From JACMLD01 sp044223995 (GTDB lineage Bacteria > Bacteroidota > Bacteroidia > Chitinophagales > Chitinophagaceae): a stretch of 64,000 nt of DNA. Of the stretch, positions 1-8,627 are shown one piece after another (the stretch's first letter is position 1; every line of letters starts with the position of its first letter). The DNA lies in NCBI GenBank assembly GCA_044223995.1, contig JBGALE010000003.1, positions 372,001-436,000 of the forward strand. The letters run 5' to 3'. A program made the position numbers and the translations under genes. The notes below the pieces were generated by a model. It was given only the letters and a program-made list of their open reading frames with translations. It did not search any database and was not told the DNA's origin.

Positions 1-1901
1 TAACTCAGGCTGAGCAAAATGCTGACATAAGGCTGGAACCGGTAGCCAATATCGCCCGAAAATGTAAATTTCTTTCCATCTGCATAATAACCACCATACC
101 TAACCGAAATCGTATAGGTCAGCAATTTTTGCGGCATTGATACAAAATCAATACCCACTGTTTTCCATTTATGAATACTGCCCGCAACCAATGAATCCTT
201 AGCACTATTGGTGGGATCAAATGGCTGCAGCAACTGAACATAGTCCTGCAAAATACCGGCATTTAGTGTGCTCCTGTTCCTGAATGTAAACAGGTAGGAA
301 AAAACATGCTCATAATCGGTGCGTGACAGGTGGCTGTTAAAAAAATAGGTGGTGGTCCATTGTGGCCCATGTGCCAGTATGCTTCCTCCTCCCGGGAAAA
401 AGTTATAGCCTGCCACTGCATTAAGTTTTACATAACCCTGCCGGGGAACATAGCCCACTTCCGCATTGTAATTCTTTCCAACAGCCTCGTATTGTCCCAA
501 TAACAACCATTTCCTGCTGGCATATTGCAAATGACCGGCATGAACAAAATCCTGCCCGCTTTTTCCCGGGCTGAATGATTTAATCAGTAATACCTTTCCC
601 GTCCACAGGTTATTGGAAGAAGCCAGGTTGTATTCAAGTCCTGCATTTCGGTTGTAGGATGAATACAGCGGTTTGCTGCCATTTAAATCCGGGTGATAGG
701 CGATGGATTCTTTATTGATAAAAAGAAAACCAATATTGGACCGGGCAAATACCTTACGTTGCAATGCCACGACGGAAAAATTCTGTGCCGGCAACCCAAC
801 AGAATCCACCTTTGCTGTCTGCATATCCATCACACCAATGCGCCAGTTTTTATCCAGTTTACCACTCAGCCTTGCACCGAAATCAATATGTGCATTAAGG
901 CCAATACGCCGGGAGAAAAAAGGCCGCACCGACGCATAACCGAAATTGGAAAACTGGTCGCCGTTCTCCAGGAAGAATTGTCTTTTCTCCGGGAAAAATA
1001 ATTCGTACCTGTCAAGGTTGGTCACCTGTTTATCAACTTCCACCTGTGAAAAATCAGGATTAACCGCCAGGTCAACATTGATCGATGACCCTAATGCGAG
1101 CTTTGCATCTACGCCCGCTTCCTTTTTATATACGGGAGCTGTTTTGTTTTCATAATCTTTCGAAATACCACCCAGCAAATAGGGAATGACAGAAATATTG
1201 GAGCCGGCAGATGGTGGCGCTTCATCCCATACCAGTGTACCTGTATAAGCCAGTGAAGCAGTAGGGAATTGCCGGGGCACGGGCGCCCAACTGGATTTTT
1301 CGCGTGACTTCAAATCATTCCTGCTGAAATTAATGCCCCATTCCTTTATGCCCTTTTTATAACGAATACTTTTAAAAGGTATCGCCGCTTCAAAGATCCA
1401 GCGGTCTTTATCATTAGTGACCGCTGATGTCCATTTGTTTTCCCAGCTCAAATCGACCTTCCCTCCTTCATACATGGTACCATCCCATTGTGCGCCGGCT
1501 GCATTGGCGCCAAATGAATAACCATTGGTCTGATCCTCGAAGGGATCCATGAACAAAAGAAAATTATCGTTCTTGACAAAGTTAAAATCCCGGCGCAATG
1601 ACTCCACCATGTAAGGGCCGGTTCTTTCATTGTAACAAATGGCAATGATGTAGAGATTTTCTTTGTCATAACTCATCTTCACCGTGGTCTTAACATTGGC
1701 AAGACTGGTATCCATGGGCAAAACCATATAAAACGATACGGCAGAGTCAGCGAGTTGCCAGGCAGGCTCATCCATTTTACCATCAATCGTAATCGGTGAA
1801 GCAGCTTTGGTTATGTGTAATTGAAAAGACTGGTTCTTTTTTTGCGCCAATAAGGCCGTACAACAACATAATAACAGCATCGTCCAGGAAAATATCTTCA
1901 C
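1..1901 (-). CDS. DUF5916 / CBM9-like exported protein (3' end cut by window edge)
   Basis: The reading frame stays open from a GTG at 1901 to the left edge (633 codons), so the C-terminus lies outside. An alternative ATG sits at 1880. Residues 1-19 form a Sec signal peptide (MKIFSWTMLLLCCC...ALA-Q). A carbohydrate-binding-module-9-like beta-sandwich follows at about 25-210, with ITIDGKMDEPAW at its start. Then comes the DUF5916 signature: NPDFSQVEVD near residue 280 and FFPEKRQFFLENGD near 301. The rest looks like outer-membrane beta-barrel sequence. Family members are exported and often lie near carbohydrate genes, but their substrate is unknown. The next gene upstream on this strand, the Nudix regulator, ends 42 bases away. 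Family assignment is firm; function is not. Confidence 0.85.
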   Translation of the reverse strand, partial: MKIFSWTMLLLCCCTALLAQKKNQSFQLHITKAASPITIDGKMDEPAWQLADSAVSFYMVLPMDTSLANVKTTVKMSYDKENLYIIAICYNERTGPYMVESLRRDFNFVKNDNFLLFMDPFEDQTNGYSFGANAAGAQWDGTMYEGGKVDLSWENKWTSAVTNDKDRWIFEAAIPFKSIRYKKGIKEWGINFSRNDLKSREKSSWAPVPRQFPTASLAYTGTLVWDEAPPSAGSNISVIPYLLGGISKDYENKTAPVYKKEAGVDAKLALGSSINVDLAVNPDFSQVEVDKQVTNLDRYELFFPEKRQFFLENGDQFSNFGYASVRPFFSRRIGLNAHIDFGARLSGKLDKNWRIGVMDMQTAKVDSVGLPAQNFSVVALQRKVFARSNIGFLFINKESIAYHPDLNGSKPLYSSYNRNAGLEYNLASSNNLWTGKVLLIKSFSPGKSGQDFVHAGHLQYASRKWLLLGQYEAVGKNYNAEVGYVPRQGYVKLNAVAGYNFFPGGGSILAHGPQWTTTYFFNSHLSRTDYEHVFSYLFTFRNRSTLNAGILQDYVQLLQPFDPTNSAKDSLVAGSIHKWKTVGIDFVSMPQKLLTYTISVRYGGYYADGKKFTFSGDIGYRFQPYVSILLSLS

Positions 1902-1943
1902 AGCAGCAGTATATTATTAGTAATGAATTCAGTCAGCAACCAA

Positions 1944-2717
1944 TTACCATCCACCCTGCAGGCCATCTTTCAGTGCCTTGTGGTATTTGCGTAAATCAAA
2001 ACAATACAGGTAAGGTGATTTATGCGCCCCGCCCCGCTTGCGTTCCTTCATCCGCTTCAGGATTTTATATGCCAGCATCTTTCGTTGAAAATTGCGGCGG
2101 TCCAGTTTTTTTCCGAGGATGGTTTCATATAATTTTTGCAGTTGCGGCATCGTAAATGTATCCGGCAACAGGTTATAACCAACCGGGTGATAAGTTAAAT
2201 GCAGGCGAAGCGATTCGAGTGCTTTATCCAGTATCTGCTGGTGGTCCATCATCAGTTCGGGTGCATTGTCCAGGCCGTACCATTCACAGGCAATGGATAA
2301 CTCATCTGGTATGGGCGTTACATGGGAGAATTCTACCAGTGCATAATAACCTATGGTGACAAATCTTTGCAATATCCAGTGTGATTCATCGGGAACAATC
2401 CCTTCTGCTTTCATTGAACGGAGATGAACGGCTTTATCCGAACGGGAAGGTTCGCCGAAAATGTAGAACTGCTGTAAAAACAATTCCGACAGCCCCGTTC
2501 TTTCTTTTAATACACGGGCAGCCGCCGCATCGGTATGTTCATTTTTAAATATAAATCCACCGGGGAGGCTCCACTTGTCCACATTGCGCATTTTTAACAG
2601 CAATACTTTTAGTTCATTGTTGTGAAAACCGAATATGACGCAGTCGACCGATAAAGAAGGCAGGAACAGCTTCTCCCCTTCCTCCATAAATTTTTGTATG
2701 TCCTTGTTAGCTGGCAT
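1944..2717 (-). CDS. Nudix-wHTH (NrtR/AraR-like) transcriptional regulator
   Basis: The 257-residue product has an N-terminal Nudix domain (about 20-165) and a C-terminal winged-helix domain (about 180-250, with LPDTFTMPQLQKLYE and RRNFQRKMLAYKIL). This is the architecture of NrtR-like regulators, which Bacteroidota use for sugar catabolism. The Nudix box begins at G54 and keeps E60, but the REUXEE helix reads RVLKER. Two of the three catalytic glutamates are missing, which favours ligand sensing over hydrolysis. I start at ATG 2717 (MPANKD); the frame extends 31 codons further but that part does not look like the family. It is divergent from the GH3 glucosidase at 2840, its likely target, with a palindrome between them. 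A paralogue lies at 27816-28559. Confidence 0.88.
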   Translation of the reverse strand: MPANKDIQKFMEEGEKLFLPSLSVDCVIFGFHNNELKVLLLKMRNVDKWSLPGGFIFKNEHTDAAAARVLKERTGLSELFLQQFYIFGEPSRSDKAVHLRSMKAEGIVPDESHWILQRFVTIGYYALVEFSHVTPIPDELSIACEWYGLDNAPELMMDHQQILDKALESLRLHLTYHPVGYNLLPDTFTMPQLQKLYETILGKKLDRRNFQRKMLAYKILKRMKERKRGGAHKSPYLYCFDLRKYHKALKDGLQGGW

Positions 2718-2786
2718 GGCAATGTTGATTCCGCGAAATAAAATAAAAATATCATTTTTTTTGCCATTTACACAGAAATACTTAAG

Positions 2787-2805
2787 TTGTGTCACTCTGA
2801 CGCAT
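2787..2805. promoter_or_regulatory. Candidate operator of the Nudix-type regulator
   Basis: A 17-bp imperfect palindrome occupies 2788-2804: arms TGTGTCA and TGACGCA around a CTC centre, six of seven positions matching. It lies 35 bases before the GH3 start and 70 before the regulator start. The 19-mer 2787-2805 matches the stronger palindrome beside the paralogous regulator (27741-27759) at 13 of 19 positions, in the pattern TTGTnTCAnTnTGAnnCA. Binding is inferred. Confidence 0.5.
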
Positions 2806-2839
2806 TGCATTATATTATTCTGTTTCTAAAAACTGACAA

Positions 2840-4729
2840 ATGAAAAAGCTTGCCGGAAAACTCCTTGCAGCCTGCATAGTCTCTGCACTGTGCCTCACCG
2901 TTATACTATCGTGGATACATAAAAAGCCTTACCAGGCGGCTTACCGTGATCTGAATAAGAATAGTAAGATGGATGTGTACGAGGACAAATCGCAGCCCAC
3001 CGAAAAAAGAATCGATGACCTGATCAAACAAATGACCATCGAGGAAAAAGCAGGCATGATGTTCATCAATGGTACCCTCATCAATGAAGATGGCACCATT
3101 GAAAAACGTCCGGGACAGGGTATGTTTGCCAACCTGGCCGGCCCGGGTGAACTGATCAATGGCAAAAAGATGAACCATTTCAATTTTTGGGTTGCACCCG
3201 GTACCAAAGCATGGGTCAAGGGGTACAATGCAATACAAAAAGAAGCAGAGAATTCCCGGCTGGGCATCCCCGTTACCATCGCTTCCGATCCAAGAAATCA
3301 TTTTTCTGCCAATATATTTTCCATGGCAGCTACTGATTTTTCGCAGTGGTGCGAGCCATTGGGATTTGCAGCCATTGGCGATGAAAAACTCATGGAGAGG
3401 TTTGCCGATGTTATCCGCCAGGAATATATGGCCGTCGGCATCCGCGAAGCATTGCATCCCATGGCTGATTTGGCAACAGAACCACGCTGGCCGCGTATCA
3501 GTGGCACGTTTGGTGAAGACGCCAATCTGTCTGCTAAAATGATCCGCGCCTATGTAATGGGGTTACAGGGAAAACAGCTCGGGCCCAACAGTGTTGCTGC
3601 CATGACCAAACATTTTTCCGGCGGCGGGCCACAGAGAGAAGGTCTTGACCCGCATTTTGAATTTCAGAAAGGACAGGTATACCCCGGTAAAAATTTTAAT
3701 TACCACCTCATTCCTTTTGAAGCAGCATTCAAAGCAAATACTGCTTCCATTATGCCCTACTATGGTGTACCAACTGATCAAACCAGCGAAAATGTTGGCT
3801 TCTCCTATAACAAAGACATCATTACCGGTTTGCTGCGCAACAAATATCATTACGATGGTGTGGTGTGTACTGATTGGGGACTGGTGAATGATGCCAATAT
3901 GGGCGCATTTGTTTGGCCTGCGCGGGCCTGGGGTGTAGAAAAACTCAGCCCCGAAGAAAGGGTTAAGAAAATTATTGACGCTGGCGTAGATCAGTTTGGC
4001 GGTGAAAGTTGCCCTGAACTGGTGGTAAAACTGGTAAAGGAAGGAAAGGTTTCGGAGAAAAGAATTGATGAAAGCATCAGGCGGTTATTGCGCCAGAAAT
4101 TCCAACTCGGGCTTTTTGAAAACCCTTATGTTGATCCTGCGGCTTCTGAAAAAGTATTTGCTACAGCCACCTTCAAGGAAGAAGCAGCAGCTTCTCAGCG
4201 CCGGGCCATGACCTTATTAAAAAACGATGGTGGTAAGTTGCCGCTGCAGATGGGGAAATTAAAAATCTATGTCGAGAATATTGATAAAAAAGTGGCGGCA
4301 CAGTATGCCACTGTAGTTGAAAAGCCGGAACAGGCAGATATCGCCATCATCCGTTTAACTACACCCTGGGTTCCGGTTGATTCAAAAAATTTTATGGCAA
4401 GAATGTTTCATCACGGCGATCTCGATTTCAAAGGAACCAAAAAAGACAGCATCCTGCAGTTACTGAATGCGGTTCCCACCATTGTTGATATCTATCTCGA
4501 TCGGCCGGCGGTTATTCCAGAAATCAGTGCAAAAGCAAAGGGGCTGCTGGCAGATTTTGGCGCCAGTGATGAAGCCGTGTTGGATGTCATCTTTGGTAAG
4601 GCAAAGCCAGGCGGTAAACTTCCTTTTGAACTGCCGTCATCTATGGAAGCAGTTCGCAACCAGAAAGAAGATCTTCCGTACGACAGCAAAGATCCATTGT
4701 ACAAATTTGGATATGGTCTATCTTATTAA
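2840..4729 (+). CDS. Glycoside hydrolase family 3 protein (beta-glucosidase-like)
   Basis: This 629-aa exported enzyme should release sugars from the non-reducing ends of beta-linked oligosaccharides. The N-terminus is a signal or anchor segment (about residues 5-26). It is followed by YRDLNKNSKMDVYED, typical of this GH3 subgroup, and RIDDLIKQMTIEEKAG. The (beta/alpha)8 domain carries RISGTFGED, KHFSGGGP and the nucleophile aspartate D345 in VCTDWG. The C-terminal alpha/beta domain ends in DPLYKFGYGLSY. The fibronectin-III tail of many 700-800-aa GH3 enzymes is absent. The gene is 18 bases from the next gene, suggesting an operon, and is divergent from a Nudix-type regulator. Exact substrate cannot be read from sequence. 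Confidence 0.92.
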   Translation: MKKLAGKLLAACIVSALCLTVILSWIHKKPYQAAYRDLNKNSKMDVYEDKSQPTEKRIDDLIKQMTIEEKAGMMFINGTLINEDGTIEKRPGQGMFANLAGPGELINGKKMNHFNFWVAPGTKAWVKGYNAIQKEAENSRLGIPVTIASDPRNHFSANIFSMAATDFSQWCEPLGFAAIGDEKLMERFADVIRQEYMAVGIREALHPMADLATEPRWPRISGTFGEDANLSAKMIRAYVMGLQGKQLGPNSVAAMTKHFSGGGPQREGLDPHFEFQKGQVYPGKNFNYHLIPFEAAFKANTASIMPYYGVPTDQTSENVGFSYNKDIITGLLRNKYHYDGVVCTDWGLVNDANMGAFVWPARAWGVEKLSPEERVKKIIDAGVDQFGGESCPELVVKLVKEGKVSEKRIDESIRRLLRQKFQLGLFENPYVDPAASEKVFATATFKEEAAASQRRAMTLLKNDGGKLPLQMGKLKIYVENIDKKVAAQYATVVEKPEQADIAIIRLTTPWVPVDSKNFMARMFHHGDLDFKGTKKDSILQLLNAVPTIVDIYLDRPAVIPEISAKAKGLLADFGASDEAVLDVIFGKAKPGGKLPFELPSSMEAVRNQKEDLPYDSKDPLYKFGYGLSY

Positions 4730-4747
4730 CCAATTAACTTAACCTGT

Positions 4748-5674
4748 ATGCATACCCGTAAAAAATTCCTTCAGCAAACCGGCGCTATTTTATTAGGTGG
4801 AATGGCTTTTTCAAAAAATGCAGCCGCATTTTTTGAAAGCGAAGCTTCCATTTCAGTTGGTATCCAGTTGTTCACATTTTTCAATGTCATCGATGATGAT
4901 GTTCCAGGTACTTTGAAAAAAGTGGCAGCCATCGGATATAAGGAAATTGAATCTGCCTTTAGCAAAAAGGGAGGCTATTATGGGATGAAGCCAAAGGAAT
5001 TCAATGCATTCTTAAAAGACCTTGGTCTTTCCTGGAAATCACATCATGTGCTGGGAGCGCCTTTTAAATTACCACCGGGAGCCAAATTGCCCAATGGCCC
5101 GGATGGCAAGCCAATCACGATTCCGCCGATGCGCAACCTGAAAGATAATATGCAGGTACTGGTGGACGAAGCTGCGGAAGGTGGTGTAGAATTTTTAGTG
5201 TGTGCCAATACGCCCATCAATACACTGGATGAAATTAAATCTTCCATCGAAGTTTTGAATAAAACAGGTGAAGCTTGTAAAAAAGCAGGAATCAATTTCG
5301 CCTACCACAACCATGATGCAGAATTTCGGGCAGTAGAGGGAAAAATCCCCTATGAATTGATCCTCTCAGAAACGAGCGCTGACCTGGTAAAAATGGAGCT
5401 CGATCTTGCCTGGGCCACCAAGGGTGGAAAGGACCCGCTGGATTTATTCAAAGAACACCCGGGCCGCTTCCCGCAATGGCATGTAAAAGATCTCGATGCA
5501 AAACACGAAACCATATTACCAGTGGGAGCCGGTACCATTGACTTCAAAAGGATATTTGACGCGGCAAAAACAGCGGGCATGAAGCATTTTTATGTTGAGC
5601 ACGATATGCCTGCCGATGCATTTGCCAGTGCCGCTACCAGCTTCGCCAATATTTCAAAACTTTTACAGGGATAA
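4748..5674 (+). CDS. Secreted sugar phosphate isomerase/epimerase-like TIM barrel
   Basis: The 308-aa protein starts with TRKKFLQQTGAILLGG, a Tat-like or Sec export signal that lacks a strict twin arginine. The rest is an AP-endonuclease-2 type TIM barrel, as in xylose isomerase-like proteins. Likely metal ligands can be read in YHNHDAEF (about 180), the MELDLAW segment, WHVKDLD and YVEHD. It lies 18 bases downstream of the GH3 gene and ends at a strong terminator, so the two form a short operon. Exported members of this family in Bacteroidota often sit next to glycoside hydrolases. The actual sugar is unknown. Confidence 0.88.
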   Translation: MHTRKKFLQQTGAILLGGMAFSKNAAAFFESEASISVGIQLFTFFNVIDDDVPGTLKKVAAIGYKEIESAFSKKGGYYGMKPKEFNAFLKDLGLSWKSHHVLGAPFKLPPGAKLPNGPDGKPITIPPMRNLKDNMQVLVDEAAEGGVEFLVCANTPINTLDEIKSSIEVLNKTGEACKKAGINFAYHNHDAEFRAVEGKIPYELILSETSADLVKMELDLAWATKGGKDPLDLFKEHPGRFPQWHVKDLDAKHETILPVGAGTIDFKRIFDAAKTAGMKHFYVEHDMPADAFASAATSFANISKLLQG

Positions 5675-5697
5675 CAACAATTCAAGAGTGAAACATC

Positions 5698-5724
5698 AGC
5701 CGTGCACATGCACGGCTTTTTTTT
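5698..5724 (+). terminator. Rho-independent terminator
   Basis: A perfect 9-bp stem (AGCCGTGCA / TGCACGGCT, 2-base loop) is followed by a run of eight T. It closes the GH3/isomerase operon. Confidence 0.9.
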
Positions 5725-5751
5725 GTTCATACCCGAATCATGCTACCTTCG
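5722..5751 (+). promoter_or_regulatory. Bacteroidota-type promoter for the Asp-box protein
   Basis: TTTG at 5722-5725, an 18-base spacer, then TACCTTCG at 5744-5751 (one mismatch to TAnnTTTG). Predicted transcription starts near 5757, 15-20 bases before the ATG at 5774. This supports the 5774 start over upstream ATGs that fall inside the preceding terminator. Confidence 0.5.
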
Positions 5752-5773
5752 GACATATTTAACCGCGATTACC

Positions 5774-6787
5774 ATGAGAATATTCAATTGCCTGCTGTTA
5801 CTTTGTTTTTTTATCAGGGCCAATGCACAAAAAATAGAAATACTCAGCACCGACAATAAAATATCCATTCGTGGATTGAGCGTCGTGAATGACAAAGTTG
5901 CCTGGGTGAGCGGCAGCAATGGTACTGTGGCCAGAACCGTCGACAGTGGCAAAACATGGAAATGGATGACGGTAAAAGGATTTGAAAAAAGAGATTTCCG
6001 GGATATCGAAGCGTTCGACGCAGTGACTGCCATCATCATGGCTGTAGCAGAACCCGCCGTGATACTGAAAACAATCGATGGAGGTGAACATTGGAAACTC
6101 GTCTATGAAAATGCAACAAAAGGAATGTTTCTCGATGCGATGGAATTTTGGAACCAGGAAAGTGGCATCGTTATCGGTGATCCCATCGATGGAAAATTTT
6201 TTATTGCACGCACTTTCGATGGGGGAAATAGCTGGCAGGAAATCAGTTTTGACAAATCACCTGCTGCCGATTCGGGGGAAGCATGTTTTGCTTCCAGCGG
6301 CACCAATATCAGGGCGCTCGATCCCGGTGAAGCTTGTTTTATCAGTGGCGGGTTGAAATCCCGTTTTTTCTCCAAAGGGAACCCGATCGATCTTCCCCTT
6401 GCCATGGGAAAGGAATCCACCGGCGCCAATTCAATTGCTGTTCGCGATCATGAAAAGAGAAAAGGAAGCAGCTACTTTGTAGTTGTGGGCGGCGACTTTA
6501 CAGCCGATACGGTCACAAAAGGTAACTGTACCCTGACCACAGATGGCGGCAAACATTGGATAACGCCTGACAAAGCGCCGCACGGATATCGGTCCTGCGT
6601 GGAATTCATCAGTAAAACAAAATTGATAACCTGTGGCACCAGTGGCGTCGATGTTTCCACCGATGGTGGCATGAACTGGACACTCATCAGCGGGGAAAGC
6701 TTTCATGTTTGCAGGAAAGCAAAATCTGGAAAACTGGTTTTGCTGGCAGGCGCTAATGGCCGGATTGCACGACTGCTTTGGAAATAA
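5774..6787 (+). CDS. YCF48/BNR-like Asp-box beta-propeller protein, exported
   Basis: The 337-aa product has a signal peptide (MRIFNCLLLLCFFIRANA-Q) and then at least five Asp-box type repeats: DSGKTW, DGGEHW, DGGNSW, DGGKHW and DGGMNW. Such repeats build a beta-propeller, as in YCF48-like and sialidase-type folds. Bacteroidota genomes annotate these as oxidoreductase or photosystem-assembly-like proteins, but there is no photosynthesis here. A scaffold or glycan-binding role is only a guess. It has its own promoter and is flanked by unrelated genes. Confidence 0.82.
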   Translation: MRIFNCLLLLCFFIRANAQKIEILSTDNKISIRGLSVVNDKVAWVSGSNGTVARTVDSGKTWKWMTVKGFEKRDFRDIEAFDAVTAIIMAVAEPAVILKTIDGGEHWKLVYENATKGMFLDAMEFWNQESGIVIGDPIDGKFFIARTFDGGNSWQEISFDKSPAADSGEACFASSGTNIRALDPGEACFISGGLKSRFFSKGNPIDLPLAMGKESTGANSIAVRDHEKRKGSSYFVVVGGDFTADTVTKGNCTLTTDGGKHWITPDKAPHGYRSCVEFISKTKLITCGTSGVDVSTDGGMNWTLISGESFHVCRKAKSGKLVLLAGANGRIARLLWK

Positions 6788-6859
6788 AATATAATCATCG
6801 CTGAAAACCAGTACCGGCAAGGCTTTCCACAGCTTTGCCACGGCTACCTGTTCGCGTTA

Positions 6860-6890
6860 TTGCACATATCAGCAGTAAACCTTATTTTAG
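6860..6890 (+). promoter_or_regulatory. Promoter of the methyltransferase gene
   Basis: TTG at 6860-6862, a 20-base spacer, and TATTTTAG at 6883-6890 (one mismatch to TAnnTTTG). The start codon lies 21 bases downstream of the -7 box. Confidence 0.5.
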
Positions 6891-6911
6891 CCCGATTTTA
6901 AAAAGAAACCC

Positions 6912-7994
6912 ATGGAATGGATCGAGATACTAAAGTGCCCCTTAACCGGAAAAAACCTGAGAGCCCTTCAGCCAGAAGAAATAAACCTTTTAAACCAGAA
7001 ATCTGCAGCAGGGCAACTGTGGCAGGCTGATGGCAAACCTTTCACTGAACGCATTGACAAAGGACTAATAACTGTAGATGGCGCGTTTATTTATCCCATC
7101 ATCAAAGAAATCGTTTTACTGCTAAAAGACCTCGCTGTCGTTGACTCAAAGGATAAAATCATCAAGGATACGATCAATGAAGACAAACAACTGGTAAAAA
7201 ATTTTTACGACCAAAAAGGCTGGTTTACCGACGAAGCAGGCAATTATGAGGATGCTGTGATATTTGAAGACCTTCGCCCTTTTGCACAGGATTATATTAA
7301 AAAGTGCCATGACCGCGTTAGCAGGTTTCTCAATCCTTCCGGTACCTATATGCTGGATGCCGCTTCCGGTGCCCTGCAATACCCAGACTACCTGCAATAT
7401 TCTGCCAATTATAAATATCGTGTTTGCGTCGATTTTTCGTTTACTGCGCTCAGTGAGTGTAAAAGAAAACTCGGTGATAAAGGATTGTGTGTGCTGGCTG
7501 ATATGACCAATATGCCATTCAAAGATGGCGTGATGGATGGGTTTGTGTCATTGAATACAGTGTATCATATTCCAAAAGACGAACAGGCCACTGCGATTAA
7601 AGAACTGTACCGCCTGTTGAAGAAAGGCTGCAAAGGCGTAGTGGTGTACGAATGGTTCAAGCACTCACCCTGGATGAATTTCTGGATGCTGCCTTTCCGT
7701 GGTTTTGTATATATCAAAAACAGGATAATGGATGGCTTTGCAAAACTCGCAGGTAAAAAAGATGCGGGCCGCCGTTTGTATTATTATGCGCACAGCCCCG
7801 AATATTTCAAGAACAACCTCCCCCCATATACATTGCGTGTCTGGCGCTCGCTGAGTGTGCACTTCATGCGGTATTATCTCCATTCCTGGTTATTTGGGAA
7901 ACAGATCCTTGACTGGGTTTATAAGAAGGAAGAAAAAGACCCGGAAGTATGCGGCTTGAAAGGTGAATACCCGATGCTGGTGTTTGAAAAATAA
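6912..7994 (+). CDS. Class I SAM-dependent methyltransferase with Trm112-like N-terminus
   Basis: The 360-aa protein starts with a Trm112/YcaR-like segment (MEWIEILKCPLTGKNL, ending in DGAFIYPIIKEIVLLL near residue 72). A Rossmann methyltransferase domain follows at about 120-270: the SAM-binding region YMLDAASGALQYPDYL, the acidic VCVDFS, and post-motif ADMTNMPFKDGVMDGFVSLN. The same combination occurs in other Bacteroidota methyltransferases of unknown substrate. The N-terminal segment retains only one cysteine of the zinc ribbon, so it probably does not bind zinc. Substrate unknown. Confidence 0.85.
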   Translation: MEWIEILKCPLTGKNLRALQPEEINLLNQKSAAGQLWQADGKPFTERIDKGLITVDGAFIYPIIKEIVLLLKDLAVVDSKDKIIKDTINEDKQLVKNFYDQKGWFTDEAGNYEDAVIFEDLRPFAQDYIKKCHDRVSRFLNPSGTYMLDAASGALQYPDYLQYSANYKYRVCVDFSFTALSECKRKLGDKGLCVLADMTNMPFKDGVMDGFVSLNTVYHIPKDEQATAIKELYRLLKKGCKGVVVYEWFKHSPWMNFWMLPFRGFVYIKNRIMDGFAKLAGKKDAGRRLYYYAHSPEYFKNNLPPYTLRVWRSLSVHFMRYYLHSWLFGKQILDWVYKKEEKDPEVCGLKGEYPMLVFEK

Positions 7995-8013
7995 CGGCTA
8001 CCTGCAACCGCCT

Positions 8014-8343
8014 TTATTTCCTGAACATAAAATATACGGCTCCCAATAAGAGGGCAAAACTTACCAGGTATTTCCAGTGAAACGGTTCTTTCAGGTATAG
8101 TATGGCAAATACGGCAAACACAACCAGCGTGATGACTTCCTGTGTAATCTTCAACTGGAAACCATTCATGCCATTCGTATACCCAAGCCTGTTAGCGGGC
8201 ACCATCAGGCAATATTCAAAAAATGCAATCCCCCAACTGATTAAAATGGCTTTCCACAAAGGCATGCCAGTGCTTTTTAAATGACCATACCAGGCGAAAG
8301 TCATAAAGATATTGGAGGCTAATAACAGTAGTACTGTGCGCAT
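8014..8343 (-). CDS. DMT family membrane protein (DUF486)
   Basis: A 109-aa, very hydrophobic protein with about four transmembrane segments (roughly 2-21, 31-50, 68-86 and 91-107). The segments MRTVLLLLASNIFMTFAWYG and YLVSFALLLGAVYFMFRK match DUF486, small proteins of the drug/metabolite transporter superfamily. Transport activity is not established for the family. It converges on the methyltransferase gene 19 bases away. Confidence 0.85.
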   Translation of the reverse strand: MRTVLLLLASNIFMTFAWYGHLKSTGMPLWKAILISWGIAFFEYCLMVPANRLGYTNGMNGFQLKITQEVITLVVFAVFAILYLKEPFHWKYLVSFALLLGAVYFMFRK

Positions 8344-8413
8344 AGCGAAAAATTATTCGCTAAAATAATACAATTGGAGAAGGGTTGTGTTTTTTATACA
8401 GCAGTAACTGCTT

Positions 8414-8515
8414 AAAAAGAGAATGCCGGCCGACCACCGACCGACATCTCATCTTGTTTTGGAAAACAAGAATTGCAACCTCAAAAAGTGAAACGAAGTT
8501 AGATGCAGTGTTGAT
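8414..8515 (-). ncRNA. Candidate small RNA or second smc terminator
   Basis: On the minus strand a strong terminator lies at 8414-8450: 13 pairs including G-U, one bulge, a 5-base loop, then five T. A second perfect 8-bp hairpin (CTTGTTTT / AAAACAAG) lies just before it at 8453-8470. The smc gene upstream already has its own terminator at 8571-8606, so this one may end a separate short transcript. A near-consensus -7 box TACTATTG sits at 8529-8522, but no -33 element is visible. No open frame of note is present. The 5' end given is a guess. Confidence 0.27.
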
Positions 8516-8570
8516 GCAAGCCAATAGTAGAATAACGAAATGCTGCTGGGATATTTACTAGCAATGATGA

Positions 8571-8606
8571 AAAAATAAAAAACCTCTTACTGATATAAGA
8601 GGTTTT
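8571..8606 (-). terminator. Terminator of smc
   Basis: A perfect 11-bp stem (AAAACCTCTTA / TAAGAGGTTTT, 6-base loop at 8590-8595) with a T-rich tail on the minus strand, 22 bases after the smc stop codon. Confidence 0.85.
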
Positions 8607-8627
8607 ACAATAGTATGAATGAAACTT

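Noticed and set aside
2906..3457. 183-codon open frame antisense to the GH3 gene
   Set aside because: It lies wholly inside a well-recognised gene, has no family resemblance and mirrors the codon pattern of the opposite strand.
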